Origin: Fictibacillus macauensis ZFHKF-1
GTDB taxonomy: Bacteria; Bacillota; Bacilli; Bacillales; Fictibacillaceae
Direction of reading: 5' to 3'
Length of the DNA stretch: 64,000 nt
Assembly: GCF_000269865.1 (NCBI RefSeq)
Contig: NZ_AKKV01000019.1
Coordinates: 1-64,000 of the forward strand
Position numbers and translations under genes: made by a program. The stretch's first letter is position 1. Every line of letters begins with the position of its first letter. Positions 52,832-60,820 of this stretch are shown here, piece by piece. The notes under the pieces were generated by a model. The model had not been told where the DNA came from and did not search any database. It worked only from the letters and a program-made list of their open reading frames with translations.

Positions 52832-54235
52832 ATGTATAAAAAAGTAGTATCAACGGTTGTCGCAGCAGCCATTTGCTTACCATTATCAATTGGTGGAATG
52901 GAAGCAACGGCACAAGAGACAATAACAGCGACAGCATATCCAGCATCTTTTCACAAAACATTGCGCGTAAATGATCGTGGAAGCGATGTTTTGAAGTTAC
53001 AAAGATTGTTAGCGCAGGCGGGCTATTCCGTTTCAGCAGATGGAATTTTTGGTAACAAAACAAAGCTAGCAGTGCAAGCTTTTCAACGAAGTATTCATTA
53101 TAAGGCAACGGGAGTAGCGGGTCCAAAAACGTTAACGAAGCTTGTTGCCAAAACGAAAAAGTCAGCCTCTTATAAAGGCTATCGCTTTAAAGGAAAAGGT
53201 TGGGGACATGGTGTAGGCATGTCGCAGTGGGGCGCATTAGGGATGGCCCAAAAAGGCTATCATTATCACAAGATATTAAGCTATTATTATTCAGGCATTG
53301 CTTTTAAAAAGGTAAAAACGTCGAAGCAATCGATTGCTGTTGCTCTGTCGTTACATAAAAAAGACGTAGTGGTTAAAGGAACAGGTAGCTATAAGATGAA
53401 AGATGCGAAAGGTCATGTTGTTTTTCAACCGAAAGCAGGAACAGAAACGAAAATAACGGTGAAAAATGGGGCATTTCATTTAACAAATGGGTCAACGCAT
53501 AAAACGCTTAAGCACGCCTTTACAACGGTTTCTTCTAAAGGGGCGTATTTGTATCATAACCGCTTTAAGTATAAAGGCACATTAGGTGTATCATTCGGTT
53601 CTAAAGGAACAGCCGATGTGATTAATACGTTAAATATTGAAGATTATTTAGAAGGTGTTGTACCGGCTGAAATTAGTCCGAAATGGCATCCAGCAGCGAT
53701 TAAAGCACAAATTGTGGCAGCGCGAACGTATGCCATGAAACAGATCGGCAAGAAAAAATACGATGTAGAAAATAACGTGAATTCTCAAGTGTATTATGGT
53801 GTCAACGTTTCTGCGGCTAATGTGAATAAAATGATTCATGGCGAAACAAAAGGAGAGGTTATGACGTACAACGGTCAGCTGATTAACGCGTATTTCTCTT
53901 CGTCAGCAGGCGGTTATACTGTGGGCTCTGAATTTGTTTGGGGCAATAAACTTCCGTATTTAGTAGCAAAGCCAGATCCTTATGATCATTCAAGCTATAT
54001 GGAAAAAGGCTGGGGCTTTAAAATGAGCTTTCAGCAGTTAACGAAAAAGTTAGCGCCTTTACACGTAGGTAAAATCGTTTCATTAAAAACAAAGCATGTA
54101 AAATATCACCGTCCAACAGCCATTAAAGTCATTGGAAGCAAAGGGTCGAAAGTCATTTCAGGAGCTGATTTACGAAAGTACGTTGGCTATGATGTCATTC
54201 GTTCGGCCGTTTTTACAATGAAGCGCTATAAATAA
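52832..54235 (+). CDS. Exported SpoIID/LytB-domain protein with PG-binding domain and permuted motif
   Basis: Predicted peptidoglycan-acting protein (SpoIID is a lytic transglycosylase; LytB an amidase enhancer). Signal peptide 1-28; PG_binding_1 domain about 42-101; then KGWGHGVGMSQWGALGMAQK with GYHYHKILSYYYSG at 121-154, and the SpoIID core at about 266-375 with YLEGVVPAEISPKW (Glu280, the position of the SpoIID catalytic Glu), KAQIVAARTYA and SSSAGGYTVGSEFVWG. In SpoIID and LytB the GHGVGMSQ motif follows the core; here it precedes it. Length 467 aa. The ATG follows GGGGCTAGGAGA. Confidence 0.87.
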   Translation: MYKKVVSTVVAAAICLPLSIGGMEATAQETITATAYPASFHKTLRVNDRGSDVLKLQRLLAQAGYSVSADGIFGNKTKLAVQAFQRSIHYKATGVAGPKTLTKLVAKTKKSASYKGYRFKGKGWGHGVGMSQWGALGMAQKGYHYHKILSYYYSGIAFKKVKTSKQSIAVALSLHKKDVVVKGTGSYKMKDAKGHVVFQPKAGTETKITVKNGAFHLTNGSTHKTLKHAFTTVSSKGAYLYHNRFKYKGTLGVSFGSKGTADVINTLNIEDYLEGVVPAEISPKWHPAAIKAQIVAARTYAMKQIGKKKYDVENNVNSQVYYGVNVSAANVNKMIHGETKGEVMTYNGQLINAYFSSSAGGYTVGSEFVWGNKLPYLVAKPDPYDHSSYMEKGWGFKMSFQQLTKKLAPLHVGKIVSLKTKHVKYHRPTAIKVIGSKGSKVISGADLRKYVGYDVIRSAVFTMKRYK

Positions 54236-54243
54236 TAGTTTAG

Positions 54244-54289
54244 AAGAAAAGAAGCATCCAATCGTTAGTCAGTTGGATGCTTCTTTTCT
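54244..54289. terminator. Bidirectional terminator between the SpoIID-like gene and dhaM
   Basis: AGAAGCATCCAA and TTGGATGCTTCT stem with A-run and T-run on its sides, ending one base before the dhaM stop. Confidence 0.9.
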
Positions 54290-54655
54290 CTATTGAAATT
54301 CTGACTGCAACGCAAGGATGATTTCGTCAAGGTTTTGTCCCATCCGACTTTGGACAGCGGCTACAAATGCGCCTTCAAGAAAGGGAACGTCACAAAATGT
54401 AATGGTGTGATTCCCACTATAAAGTTCAAGCGCAAGTTCGGCATTCATTGTCGCTGAACCGAGATCTGTTATGAGCAGGCTATCATCCGTCACGGCTTCA
54501 AAGGCGGCTTCAATACGGGATATATCTGTTCCTAACGACCCATCTGCTAAGCCTGCTGCAAGATGAATGGCAACACCAGGTGCCATTTCCCCTAACAATT
54601 CTTTTAATCCTTGTGCTAGTTTTTCACTGTGTGAGACAAGAATAAGATTAACCAC
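54290..54655 (-). CDS. dhaM: PTS-dependent dihydroxyacetone kinase, phosphotransferase subunit DhaM
   Basis: EIIA-mannose-like domain that takes phosphate from HPr and passes it to DhaL-bound ADP. The active His is His9 in LILVSHSEKLAQGL; AAGLADGSLGTD and LITDLGSATMNAELAL are family motifs. At 121 aa it is the single-domain form, without the HPr and EI-like extensions of the Escherichia coli protein, so it depends on general HPr. The start is GTG with GAGGTG at 6 nt. Last gene of the dha operon. Confidence 0.93.
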   Translation of the reverse strand: MVNLILVSHSEKLAQGLKELLGEMAPGVAIHLAAGLADGSLGTDISRIEAAFEAVTDDSLLITDLGSATMNAELALELYSGNHTITFCDVPFLEGAFVAAVQSRMGQNLDEIILALQSEFQ

Positions 54656-55249
54656 TTACATCACCTCTGCAAAAGGACGTAACAATAGGGCACTCGATTG
54701 TGCGCCAGGATCTTGTTTACCGATGGCATTGTCTCCGAAGTACGCAGCGCGTCCTTTTTTAGCACTAAGTGCTTGGCAAGTCTGTAAGGCTTGTGTAATG
54801 GTCTCGTCTACATTTTGCCTAGTGGCAAGCGCCTCTGTAAAAGGAACCCATACATCAAGCATCGTCTTCTGACCGACTTCGGACTTACCACGAGCTGCGA
54901 TGCCAGCGCAAGCTTCTTGAAAACCAGCTGTTAGCTGTTCATGCGTAAGCGTTCCGTGTTCTTTCCATGCGCTAGCGAACTTAATAAAAGCAGTGCCGAC
55001 TAAAGGCCCAGAGGCACCACCGACTGTTTTAATAAGCGTCATGCCAACCGCTTTGCAAACCTCGCCAATGTCAGTTCCTTCGTAAGAAGCAAGTTCTTCA
55101 TGAACATGCTGAAAGCCTCGGGCCATGTTAATTCCATGATCACCGTCCCCAATTTCGCGATCTAGATCGGTAAGTTCATCTTTTGCGCTAATAATGGCGA
55201 GGGCACCTTTTCGTAAAGCGTTTACAAATTGTTCAGTTGTTACTGTCAT
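54656..55249 (-). CDS. dhaL: Dihydroxyacetone kinase ADP-binding subunit DhaL
   Basis: Carries permanently bound ADP that is rephosphorylated by DhaM and transfers phosphate to dihydroxyacetone on DhaK. The Mg-ADP site is DREIGDGDHGINMARGF; KTVGGASGPLVGTAF and GKSEVGQKTMLDVWVPF follow. The start at 55249 (197 aa) has AGGAGATGATTCCT upstream; the longer frame runs into dhaK and lacks a ribosome site. It lies 13 bases after dhaK and is adjacent to dhaM. Confidence 0.93.
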   Translation of the reverse strand: MTVTTEQFVNALRKGALAIISAKDELTDLDREIGDGDHGINMARGFQHVHEELASYEGTDIGEVCKAVGMTLIKTVGGASGPLVGTAFIKFASAWKEHGTLTHEQLTAGFQEACAGIAARGKSEVGQKTMLDVWVPFTEALATRQNVDETITQALQTCQALSAKKGRAAYFGDNAIGKQDPGAQSSALLLRPFAEVM

Positions 55250-55262
55250 AGGAATCATCTCC

Positions 55263-56237
55263 TTATCGAAATCCGACTGTGTGGACAGGTGCGTCAAAGT
55301 ACGTGATGAGTTCGTCGTCAACTTGACAAAGAGTTATCGAAAAGCCATGCATTTCTAGTGCAGTCATGTAGTTCCCTGTCAGACTTCTTTTGATAGAAAC
55401 ACCGTCCTTTTGCAACGCTTCTGCTACATAATGATACGTAATATAGAGCTCGGAAAGAGGGGTGCCGCCCATTCCGTTTACGAGGACAATGACGTCATTC
55501 CCTTGCATTTCTTGACGTAATTTTTGCAACAGTTGTGCGGTAATTTCTTGCACGGGGGCAAGGCTTTTTCGTTCTAAGCCTTTTTCTCCATGGATGCCAA
55601 TACCAATTTCCATTTCATGCGGTGAAAGATCGAAGCCTGGCTTGCCACTTTCCGGCATATAGCAAGGAGCAACAGCCATTCCAATCGAGCGCGTGTTAGC
55701 AATTACTTTTTCGGCAACACGCTTAACCTCTTGAAGGGGTTGACCAGCGGCCGCAGCCGCTCCAGCTATTTTATGAACGAGAACGGTACCAGCAACGCCA
55801 CGACGTTCGCTCGTAGCAGGGAGGGCAATATCATCATTGACGATGACGGTTTCTACTTCAATGCCTTCTAATTCTGCAAGTTCTTTGGCCATTTCAAAAT
55901 TCATAACATCACCAGCATAATTTTTTACAATTAATAAAACACCAGCGCCGCCATGAGCGGCTTTAATTCCTTCAAGAATAAGGTCTGGAGTAGGGGACGT
56001 GAAGACTTCGCCACAGACTGCCGCATCGAGCATACCATCACCAACATAACCAGCATGAGCAGGTTCATGCCCGCTCCCGCCACCTGAAACGAGTCCGACT
56101 TTTCCTTGGATGGCTCCGCCTTTTCGTAGAATAAGAGGTAAACCATCACGCGTTTCATAAAGATCAGGGTGGGCAGAGACGATGCCTAACACCATATCGC
56201 GTACATAATGCTTCGCTTGCTGCATCAACTTTTCCAT
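55263..56237 (-). CDS. dhaK: Dihydroxyacetone kinase substrate-binding subunit DhaK
   Basis: Binds dihydroxyacetone as a hemiaminal on a His and receives phosphate from DhaL. The binding His is in the IGIGIHGEKGLER motif; LVSGGGSGHEPAHAGYVGDG, GEVFTSPTPD and VKNYAGDVMNFEMA are also diagnostic. The length of 324 aa is normal. AAGGAGGGATTATT precedes the ATG. It lies 46 bases downstream of the transporter gene, in the same direction, so they may be one transcript. Confidence 0.94.
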   Translation of the reverse strand: MEKLMQQAKHYVRDMVLGIVSAHPDLYETRDGLPLILRKGGAIQGKVGLVSGGGSGHEPAHAGYVGDGMLDAAVCGEVFTSPTPDLILEGIKAAHGGAGVLLIVKNYAGDVMNFEMAKELAELEGIEVETVIVNDDIALPATSERRGVAGTVLVHKIAGAAAAAGQPLQEVKRVAEKVIANTRSIGMAVAPCYMPESGKPGFDLSPHEMEIGIGIHGEKGLERKSLAPVQEITAQLLQKLRQEMQGNDVIVLVNGMGGTPLSELYITYHYVAEALQKDGVSIKRSLTGNYMTALEMHGFSITLCQVDDELITYFDAPVHTVGFR

Positions 56238-56283
56238 AATAATCCCTCCTTATGGCTTATCGTCGCTGTTGATGAGTGGACTG

Positions 56284-57873
56284 TCAAGCGTTTTCATCAT
56301 CGACTTGCTGCATATCAATTTGGGGTTTTTCTAAGGATGTACGCACACCCCAAACATAAAAGAATAACGAGAGAATAGCTGTAATGGCTGTGTCCCAAGG
56401 CGCTGAAATCCAGTGATCATTTCCCGGTCCATAGCTACCAATATAGGAAAGGATAAGTAAAAAAATATAATACGCAATGAGCCACCAACCTGATTGCAAG
56501 TGACGTTTGATTTTTTCTTTCGTGAAAGAAGCATCTTTTGCTGTGAAAATGAAATAGAAAACAAGTGAGATGATGATAATGGGAATAATGAACGAAACGA
56601 TTTTCCATTTGCTCCAGTAAATAACGAGCGTTGCCCCCATAAAGGCGAGCGGTGTAATAAGCTTAGCTCCTCGTAACAAGAAGGGACGCTTTAGGTCGGG
56701 AAGACGTTGACGAAGGGCCATCATGGAAACGGGACCTACGACAAAAGTTAAGGCTTTAAGAGACGTACTTGCATCGACAAGATCAGCCCAAGCTTGGAAG
56801 CGATAAGGCAGCATCCAGATGATGGCTAGCGCCAGTGTTAACCAAAGCGCAGCTCGTGGCAAACCACTTCGCTTATCAATCTTTTGAAACACTTTAAAAA
56901 AATAACCATTTTTTGCCCAAGCAAACAGAGAGCGAGCCGTTGCGGAGAAATAAATATTCCCGGTTGCAGACGGGGAAATAACGGCATCGAGTAAGACAAG
57001 ATTCGCTAACCATACAATGCCAAGTGCAGAGGCAAGGTCAGCCCACGGAGATTTAAAGTGTAGTCCTGCCCAGCCATCCGATAACATGGAAGAAGGAACA
57101 GCTCCTATGTAGGTTACTTGTAGCAACATATAAATCGCTAATCCAATGAGAATTGAGAAAATAATTGAAAGCGGAATGCTCTTAGATGGATTCTTCGCTT
57201 CTTCAGCGAACTCAATAGGCTGACGAAATCCGTTAAAGGCAAAGACAATACCAGCTCCAGTAACAGCCGCAAATATGCCTTTTGCTCCACCAGGATGGGC
57301 ACCACTTACTGAAAAATTAGAGAAATCAAAATGAAACAGTAATACGATAATAATGAGCGACGGTACAATGAATTTAAACACAGTAAGAATGGTGTTTAAC
57401 TTACCGAAAAACGCTACACTCCAATAGTTAAGAATGAAGAAAAGAACAATTAAGCCAATTTGAATAGCAAAGCCTAAAAAGGTAGGCGTTCCATCTTTAT
57501 GACCTAAACTGCTAAACCAGTATTCTAAATAACCGCGTACAGCTTGCGATTCGATACTAATAACCGCAGAATAAGCGAGCATCGAAATAAAGCCTATGAG
57601 AAAGCCAACAACAGAGCCATGTGTATAGTCGGGATAACGAACAAAGCCACCGGCAACAGGTAAAGCTGCCCCTAACTCTGCATATACGAGCCCGATTAAT
57701 AAAATAATGACTGCGCCTAACAGCCAAGAAATCCAAGCATAAGGACCGGCATACTTTGCACCGGTTGCTGCGGCGTATAACCATCCAGAGCCTATGATGG
57801 ATCCAAGTCCGAGAAATGTTAAGTCTAACGTACTTAAACGACGTTTAAATGAACCATTGCTTTGATCAGCCAC
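56284..57873 (-). CDS. APC-superfamily amino acid permease, YveA-like (aspartate/proton symporter)
   Basis: Twelve-helix (or more) transporter. The opening LSTLDLTFLGLGSIIGSGWL, the stretch LLIGLVYAELGAALP, YPDYTHGSVVGFLIGFISM, LLQVTYIGAVP and SPSATGNIYFSATAR are close to what I recall of B. subtilis YveA, an aspartate-proton symporter of similar length (529 vs 520 aa). The C-terminus adds further helices and a polar tail. The role beside a dihydroxyacetone kinase operon is not obvious. AAAGGAGGTCTCC precedes the ATG. Substrate is inferred from similarity only. Confidence 0.82.
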   Translation of the reverse strand: MADQSNGSFKRRLSTLDLTFLGLGSIIGSGWLYAAATGAKYAGPYAWISWLLGAVIILLIGLVYAELGAALPVAGGFVRYPDYTHGSVVGFLIGFISMLAYSAVISIESQAVRGYLEYWFSSLGHKDGTPTFLGFAIQIGLIVLFFILNYWSVAFFGKLNTILTVFKFIVPSLIIIVLLFHFDFSNFSVSGAHPGGAKGIFAAVTGAGIVFAFNGFRQPIEFAEEAKNPSKSIPLSIIFSILIGLAIYMLLQVTYIGAVPSSMLSDGWAGLHFKSPWADLASALGIVWLANLVLLDAVISPSATGNIYFSATARSLFAWAKNGYFFKVFQKIDKRSGLPRAALWLTLALAIIWMLPYRFQAWADLVDASTSLKALTFVVGPVSMMALRQRLPDLKRPFLLRGAKLITPLAFMGATLVIYWSKWKIVSFIIPIIIISLVFYFIFTAKDASFTKEKIKRHLQSGWWLIAYYIFLLILSYIGSYGPGNDHWISAPWDTAITAILSLFFYVWGVRTSLEKPQIDMQQVDDENA

Positions 57874-58156
57874 AAGGAGACCTCCTTTAGTAGTAACAGA
57901 GAAGAAAATTCCCTAAAAAAGACAGAAATAAACCTTCACAACGTACACACGCTTCTTCATAAGATAATGAATCTTTTTTGTTTGTGGAACGTATGAAGAG
58001 AAAGGCGTTCTTCTGCGTGTTCTCAGGAAATGGGATGCATGCTACACTAGTAGTAGAAAAATACGTAAAAAAAGTAAATGTTAGGATTGATCCTATGGCT
58101 ATACACCTTATTTCATAGGAACAAGACATGCTGACAGAACGAAGGAGTTTTATAGA

Positions 58157-59332
58157 ATGGCTGAAAAAACAAAACAAGGAACATCACTTGGTATTCTCGG
58201 TGTCATTGGCCTTTTTCTTTTAGGCAAAGCGAAGTGGCTGTTTGCTTTATTGAAAATTGGCAAGCTTACAACCTTGATCTCGATGTTTGTAACGGTGGGT
58301 GCGTATGCACTTGTCTATGGTTGGAAATTTGCCGTTGTGCTCGTCTACTTACTATTTATTCATGAAATGGGTCATCTCGTTGCCATGAAATATAAAAAGA
58401 TTCCTGCTTCGCCGGCCATTTTTATCCCATTTTTAGGGGCAGCAATCTCCATGAAAAAACCACCAAAAAATGCCCGGGATGAAGCTTTTATTGCCTATGG
58501 GGGACCGTTGTTTGGGTTGCTTTCCTTTTTGCCGGCTGTGTATTTGTATCACGTCAATGGTGATCCATTTTGGGGCATGGTTATTTTTATCGGTGCGTTT
58601 TTAAATCTATTTAACTTGTTTCCCATTTCGCCACTTGATGGGGGAAGAATTGTAGGCCTGCTTTCACCAAAATTATGGTTGCTCGGTTTAGCGGGATTAT
58701 TGGCCTATGTGGTTATCTCTCCATCACCGATTTTAATTCTTATTTTGCTATTCGGGTTTTTCAATTGGTGGGAGCGATTTCGTGAAGAATTTCATTTGCA
58801 AAAAACCGAACAGCAGCATGCCCTTTTCGCTATAGAGCAAGAAGAAGCGCAAATGTGGATGAGAGAACTGCAGGAGTATCGTGGACAAACAAACTTTATA
58901 TATATACTCGATCAATATATTGATCAAGCTTCAAGGGAGCAAGAAACGCTACAGCGACAGATGGCTAATAAAGGATGGCTCCCGTTTGTAAATGATCATC
59001 ATAAGCTGCAAGATGCAGAACGCAAGCAAAAAATAGATTTACTGCAAATGAGGAAGCAATACTTACTTGTACCACTGAAACTTTATGTTGAACGAGGCGA
59101 AGAAGAGGGTGACCTATTTCACCACTATGAATCAGTGTTAGAAGAGAAGAAGCAAGAACTAGCAGAAACACTATCTCATCGTAAACACTATTACGTCGCT
59201 TCCAAAAAAACAAAACTCATCGTTCTTGTGCTTTATGTAGCACTAGCAGCAGTGCTTTCTTATTTTACGCTGTACGGACACGATCTTATGGAGCAGCATA
59301 AAGATTCTATTTCTTCAATCCGATCACAATAA
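58157..59332 (+). CDS. Site-2 protease family membrane metalloprotease (M50)
   Basis: Intramembrane zinc protease. The HEMGH motif (His69-Glu70, His73) is in helix 2 (LLFIHEMGHLVAMKY), and the third ligand is Asp161 in SPLDGGRIVG. The protein continues with a long C-terminal cytoplasmic region of charged helices (about 210-365, containing EQEEAQMWMRELQEY) and one last transmembrane helix near 350-370. That extension is unusual compared with YwhC-type proteases. CGAAGGAG precedes the ATG. Its last 26 bases overlap the 3' end of yqhV on the other strand. Confidence 0.88.
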   Translation: MAEKTKQGTSLGILGVIGLFLLGKAKWLFALLKIGKLTTLISMFVTVGAYALVYGWKFAVVLVYLLFIHEMGHLVAMKYKKIPASPAIFIPFLGAAISMKKPPKNARDEAFIAYGGPLFGLLSFLPAVYLYHVNGDPFWGMVIFIGAFLNLFNLFPISPLDGGRIVGLLSPKLWLLGLAGLLAYVVISPSPILILILLFGFFNWWERFREEFHLQKTEQQHALFAIEQEEAQMWMRELQEYRGQTNFIYILDQYIDQASREQETLQRQMANKGWLPFVNDHHKLQDAERKQKIDLLQMRKQYLLVPLKLYVERGEEEGDLFHHYESVLEEKKQELAETLSHRKHYYVASKKTKLIVLVLYVALAAVLSYFTLYGHDLMEQHKDSISSIRSQ

Positions 59333-59579
59333 GCGCAAGACCAGCGATAACCCAAAGTAGGCTTCCCATATTCAGACGTGAGGAAATGCCTAATAAACCA
59401 ATGGCCATCGTTGAAAAGAAAATAATTGGACCGACAATCGATAAACCGGCATTGATCATTAAGGCTTTCTCTGGACTATTGAAATGCAGCATAAGAAGGG
59501 CGGCGGTGATTTCAATAAATCCTGATGCAAGGCGAATGACCGCCATGCCTAATACGACTTTTTCAAAGATTGCAAACAT
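59307..59579 (-). CDS. yqhV: YqhV-family small membrane protein (DUF2619)
   Basis: 90-aa integral membrane protein with three hydrophobic segments (VVLGMAVIRLASGFIEITAA, AGLSIVGPIIFFSTMAIGLL, SLLWVIAGLALIVIG), matching YqhV, a protein of unknown function near the spoIIIA operon of B. subtilis. Here it is elsewhere, convergent with a protease gene that it overlaps by 26 bases. The start at 59579 has GGGAG about 9 nt upstream; a longer frame to 59621 has none. Confidence 0.8.
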   Translation of the reverse strand: MFAIFEKVVLGMAVIRLASGFIEITAALLMLHFNSPEKALMINAGLSIVGPIIFFSTMAIGLLGISSRLNMGSLLWVIAGLALIVIGLKK

Positions 59580-59727
59580 ACGTGTCACTCCCATTGTTTT
59601 TTGAACCTGTCCTCCTTTCACTATATGAAGCAGAAGAAAAAGTAGAAGTCACGAAGAGAAGACTTTTATTCCATATTATGTGAAAAAATAGGGAGATACT
59701 GTAAGTCTAAAAGAGGAGTCGCGTTTC

Positions 59728-59734
59728 TTCGACA
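59728..59734 (-). promoter_or_regulatory. Spo0A-box-like site upstream of the cold-shock gene
   Basis: Perfect TGTCGAA on the minus strand, 31 bases upstream of the predicted -35 of the cold-shock gene. Confidence 0.35.
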
Positions 59735-59764
59735 AAACTTCTTACTATTCGCTAAATGATGCGT

Positions 59765-59793
59765 TTGACTTTAATTTTTCTGGTATGTAATAC
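59765..59793 (+). promoter_or_regulatory. Candidate SigA promoter of the cold-shock gene
   Basis: TTGACT, 17-nt spacer, TAATAC. It leaves a leader of about 50 bases before the ATG. Confidence 0.45.
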
Positions 59794-59849
59794 TATAAAT
59801 GTATAGAAATTCTATACAGATTGTCATGATGAAGGGATTGTGAACGTAG

Positions 59850-60047
59850 ATGCAAGGTAAAGTAAAATGGTTTAACGCAGAAAAAGGATTTGGATTTATC
59901 GAAAGAGAAGATGGAGACGATGTATTCGTACATTTCTCAGCAATCAATGTAGATGGCTATAAGTCTTTAGACGAAGGCCAAGAAGTAGAATTTGAGATCG
60001 TTGACGGAGCTCGCGGTCCTCAAGCAGCTAACGTTACAAAACGATAA
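59850..60047 (+). CDS. Cold-shock domain protein (Csp family)
   Basis: 65-aa single OB-fold RNA/DNA chaperone. Both RNP motifs are present: KGFGFIE and VFVHFSAI, plus [10 protein letters not shown] and ARGPQAANV. The paralogue letter (B, C or D) cannot be told. The start has a weak ribosome site (AAGGGATTGTGAACGTAG). It is monocistronic with its own promoter and terminator. Confidence 0.96.
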   Translation: MQGKVKWFNAEKGFGFIEREDGDDVFVHFSAINVDGYKSLDEGQEVEFEIVDGARGPQAANVTKR

Positions 60048-60075
60048 GCAATTATCCAGTAACCTATCAGCTCAT

Positions 60076-60108
60076 AACCTAGCATCCTACGTGATGCTAG
60101 GTTATTTC
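60076..60108 (+). terminator. Terminator of the cold-shock gene
   Basis: AACCTAGCATC-CTACGT-GATGCTAGGTT hairpin followed by ATTT. Confidence 0.8.
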
Positions 60109-60187
60109 GTGTTATTAATAAAATGAACTTTTTCCGTAGCCACCTCATACAATGTGAACGAACAGCATTTGTAAAGGAGCTGCGCGT

Positions 60188-60820
60188 ATGTTGATAGCAA
60201 CATGGATCACGGTGCTTCTGTTATCCATTTCTTCAAGTATTGACAATTTTGGTGTAGGTATTTCATATGGCATTCGCAAAATAAAAGTGGGCTTTGTAGC
60301 GAATGGCATCATTTCAGCGATTGCGTTCGTTTTTAGTATGGTTGGCATTTACTCCGGTCGCTTTTTAGCCGATCTATTTCCAGGCACTACCGCTGAAATA
60401 ATTGCTACTGCCTTTTTATTTGTAATTGGCATTCGTATTATTATGCTTACCTTCCCACCGAAAAAAGAGAAACAACAAACAGATGAATCGGTTACAGGTG
60501 TTATTACTGGGTATTTGCACTCGCCGGAAAAGGCAGATCTCGATCAATCTGGCGAAATTGGTTTTTATGAAGCGATTGTTCTTGGGATTGCCATCTCGAT
60601 GAATGCGTTAACAAATGGACTTGGAGCAGGATTAATGAATGTTTCACCGCTCGCTTTATCGCTCATTTCGGCTCTCTTTAGCTTTGGTTCCATTTGGCTT
60701 GGGGTTGCGTTAGGCAGTAAAATTGCCAACATTACCATTGGCAAGTGGAGCATTGGCCAATTTAGTACCGCGCTAAGCGGTGTAATTCTTTTAGGCATTG
60801 CGCTTCATAATTTATTATAA
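60188..60820 (+). CDS. ytaF: YtaF-like sporulation membrane protein (MntP/YtaF superfamily)
   Basis: Six-helix membrane protein of 210 aa. It has SSSIDNFGVGISYGIRKIKV near the start, a cytoplasmic loop with the EF-hand-like motif ADLDQSGEIGFYEAIVLGIA and the repeat SMNALTNGLGAGLM. The order (helices, acidic DxDxSGxI loop, helices) is that of YtaF, a protein made in sporulation; the related MntP exports manganese. The second conserved motif, usually LDAFGAG, is altered to MNALTNGLGAG here. Its last 16 bases overlap the convergent permease gene. Confidence 0.78.
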   Translation: MLIATWITVLLLSISSSIDNFGVGISYGIRKIKVGFVANGIISAIAFVFSMVGIYSGRFLADLFPGTTAEIIATAFLFVIGIRIIMLTFPPKKEKQQTDESVTGVITGYLHSPEKADLDQSGEIGFYEAIVLGIAISMNALTNGLGAGLMNVSPLALSLISALFSFGSIWLGVALGSKIANITIGKWSIGQFSTALSGVILLGIALHNLL

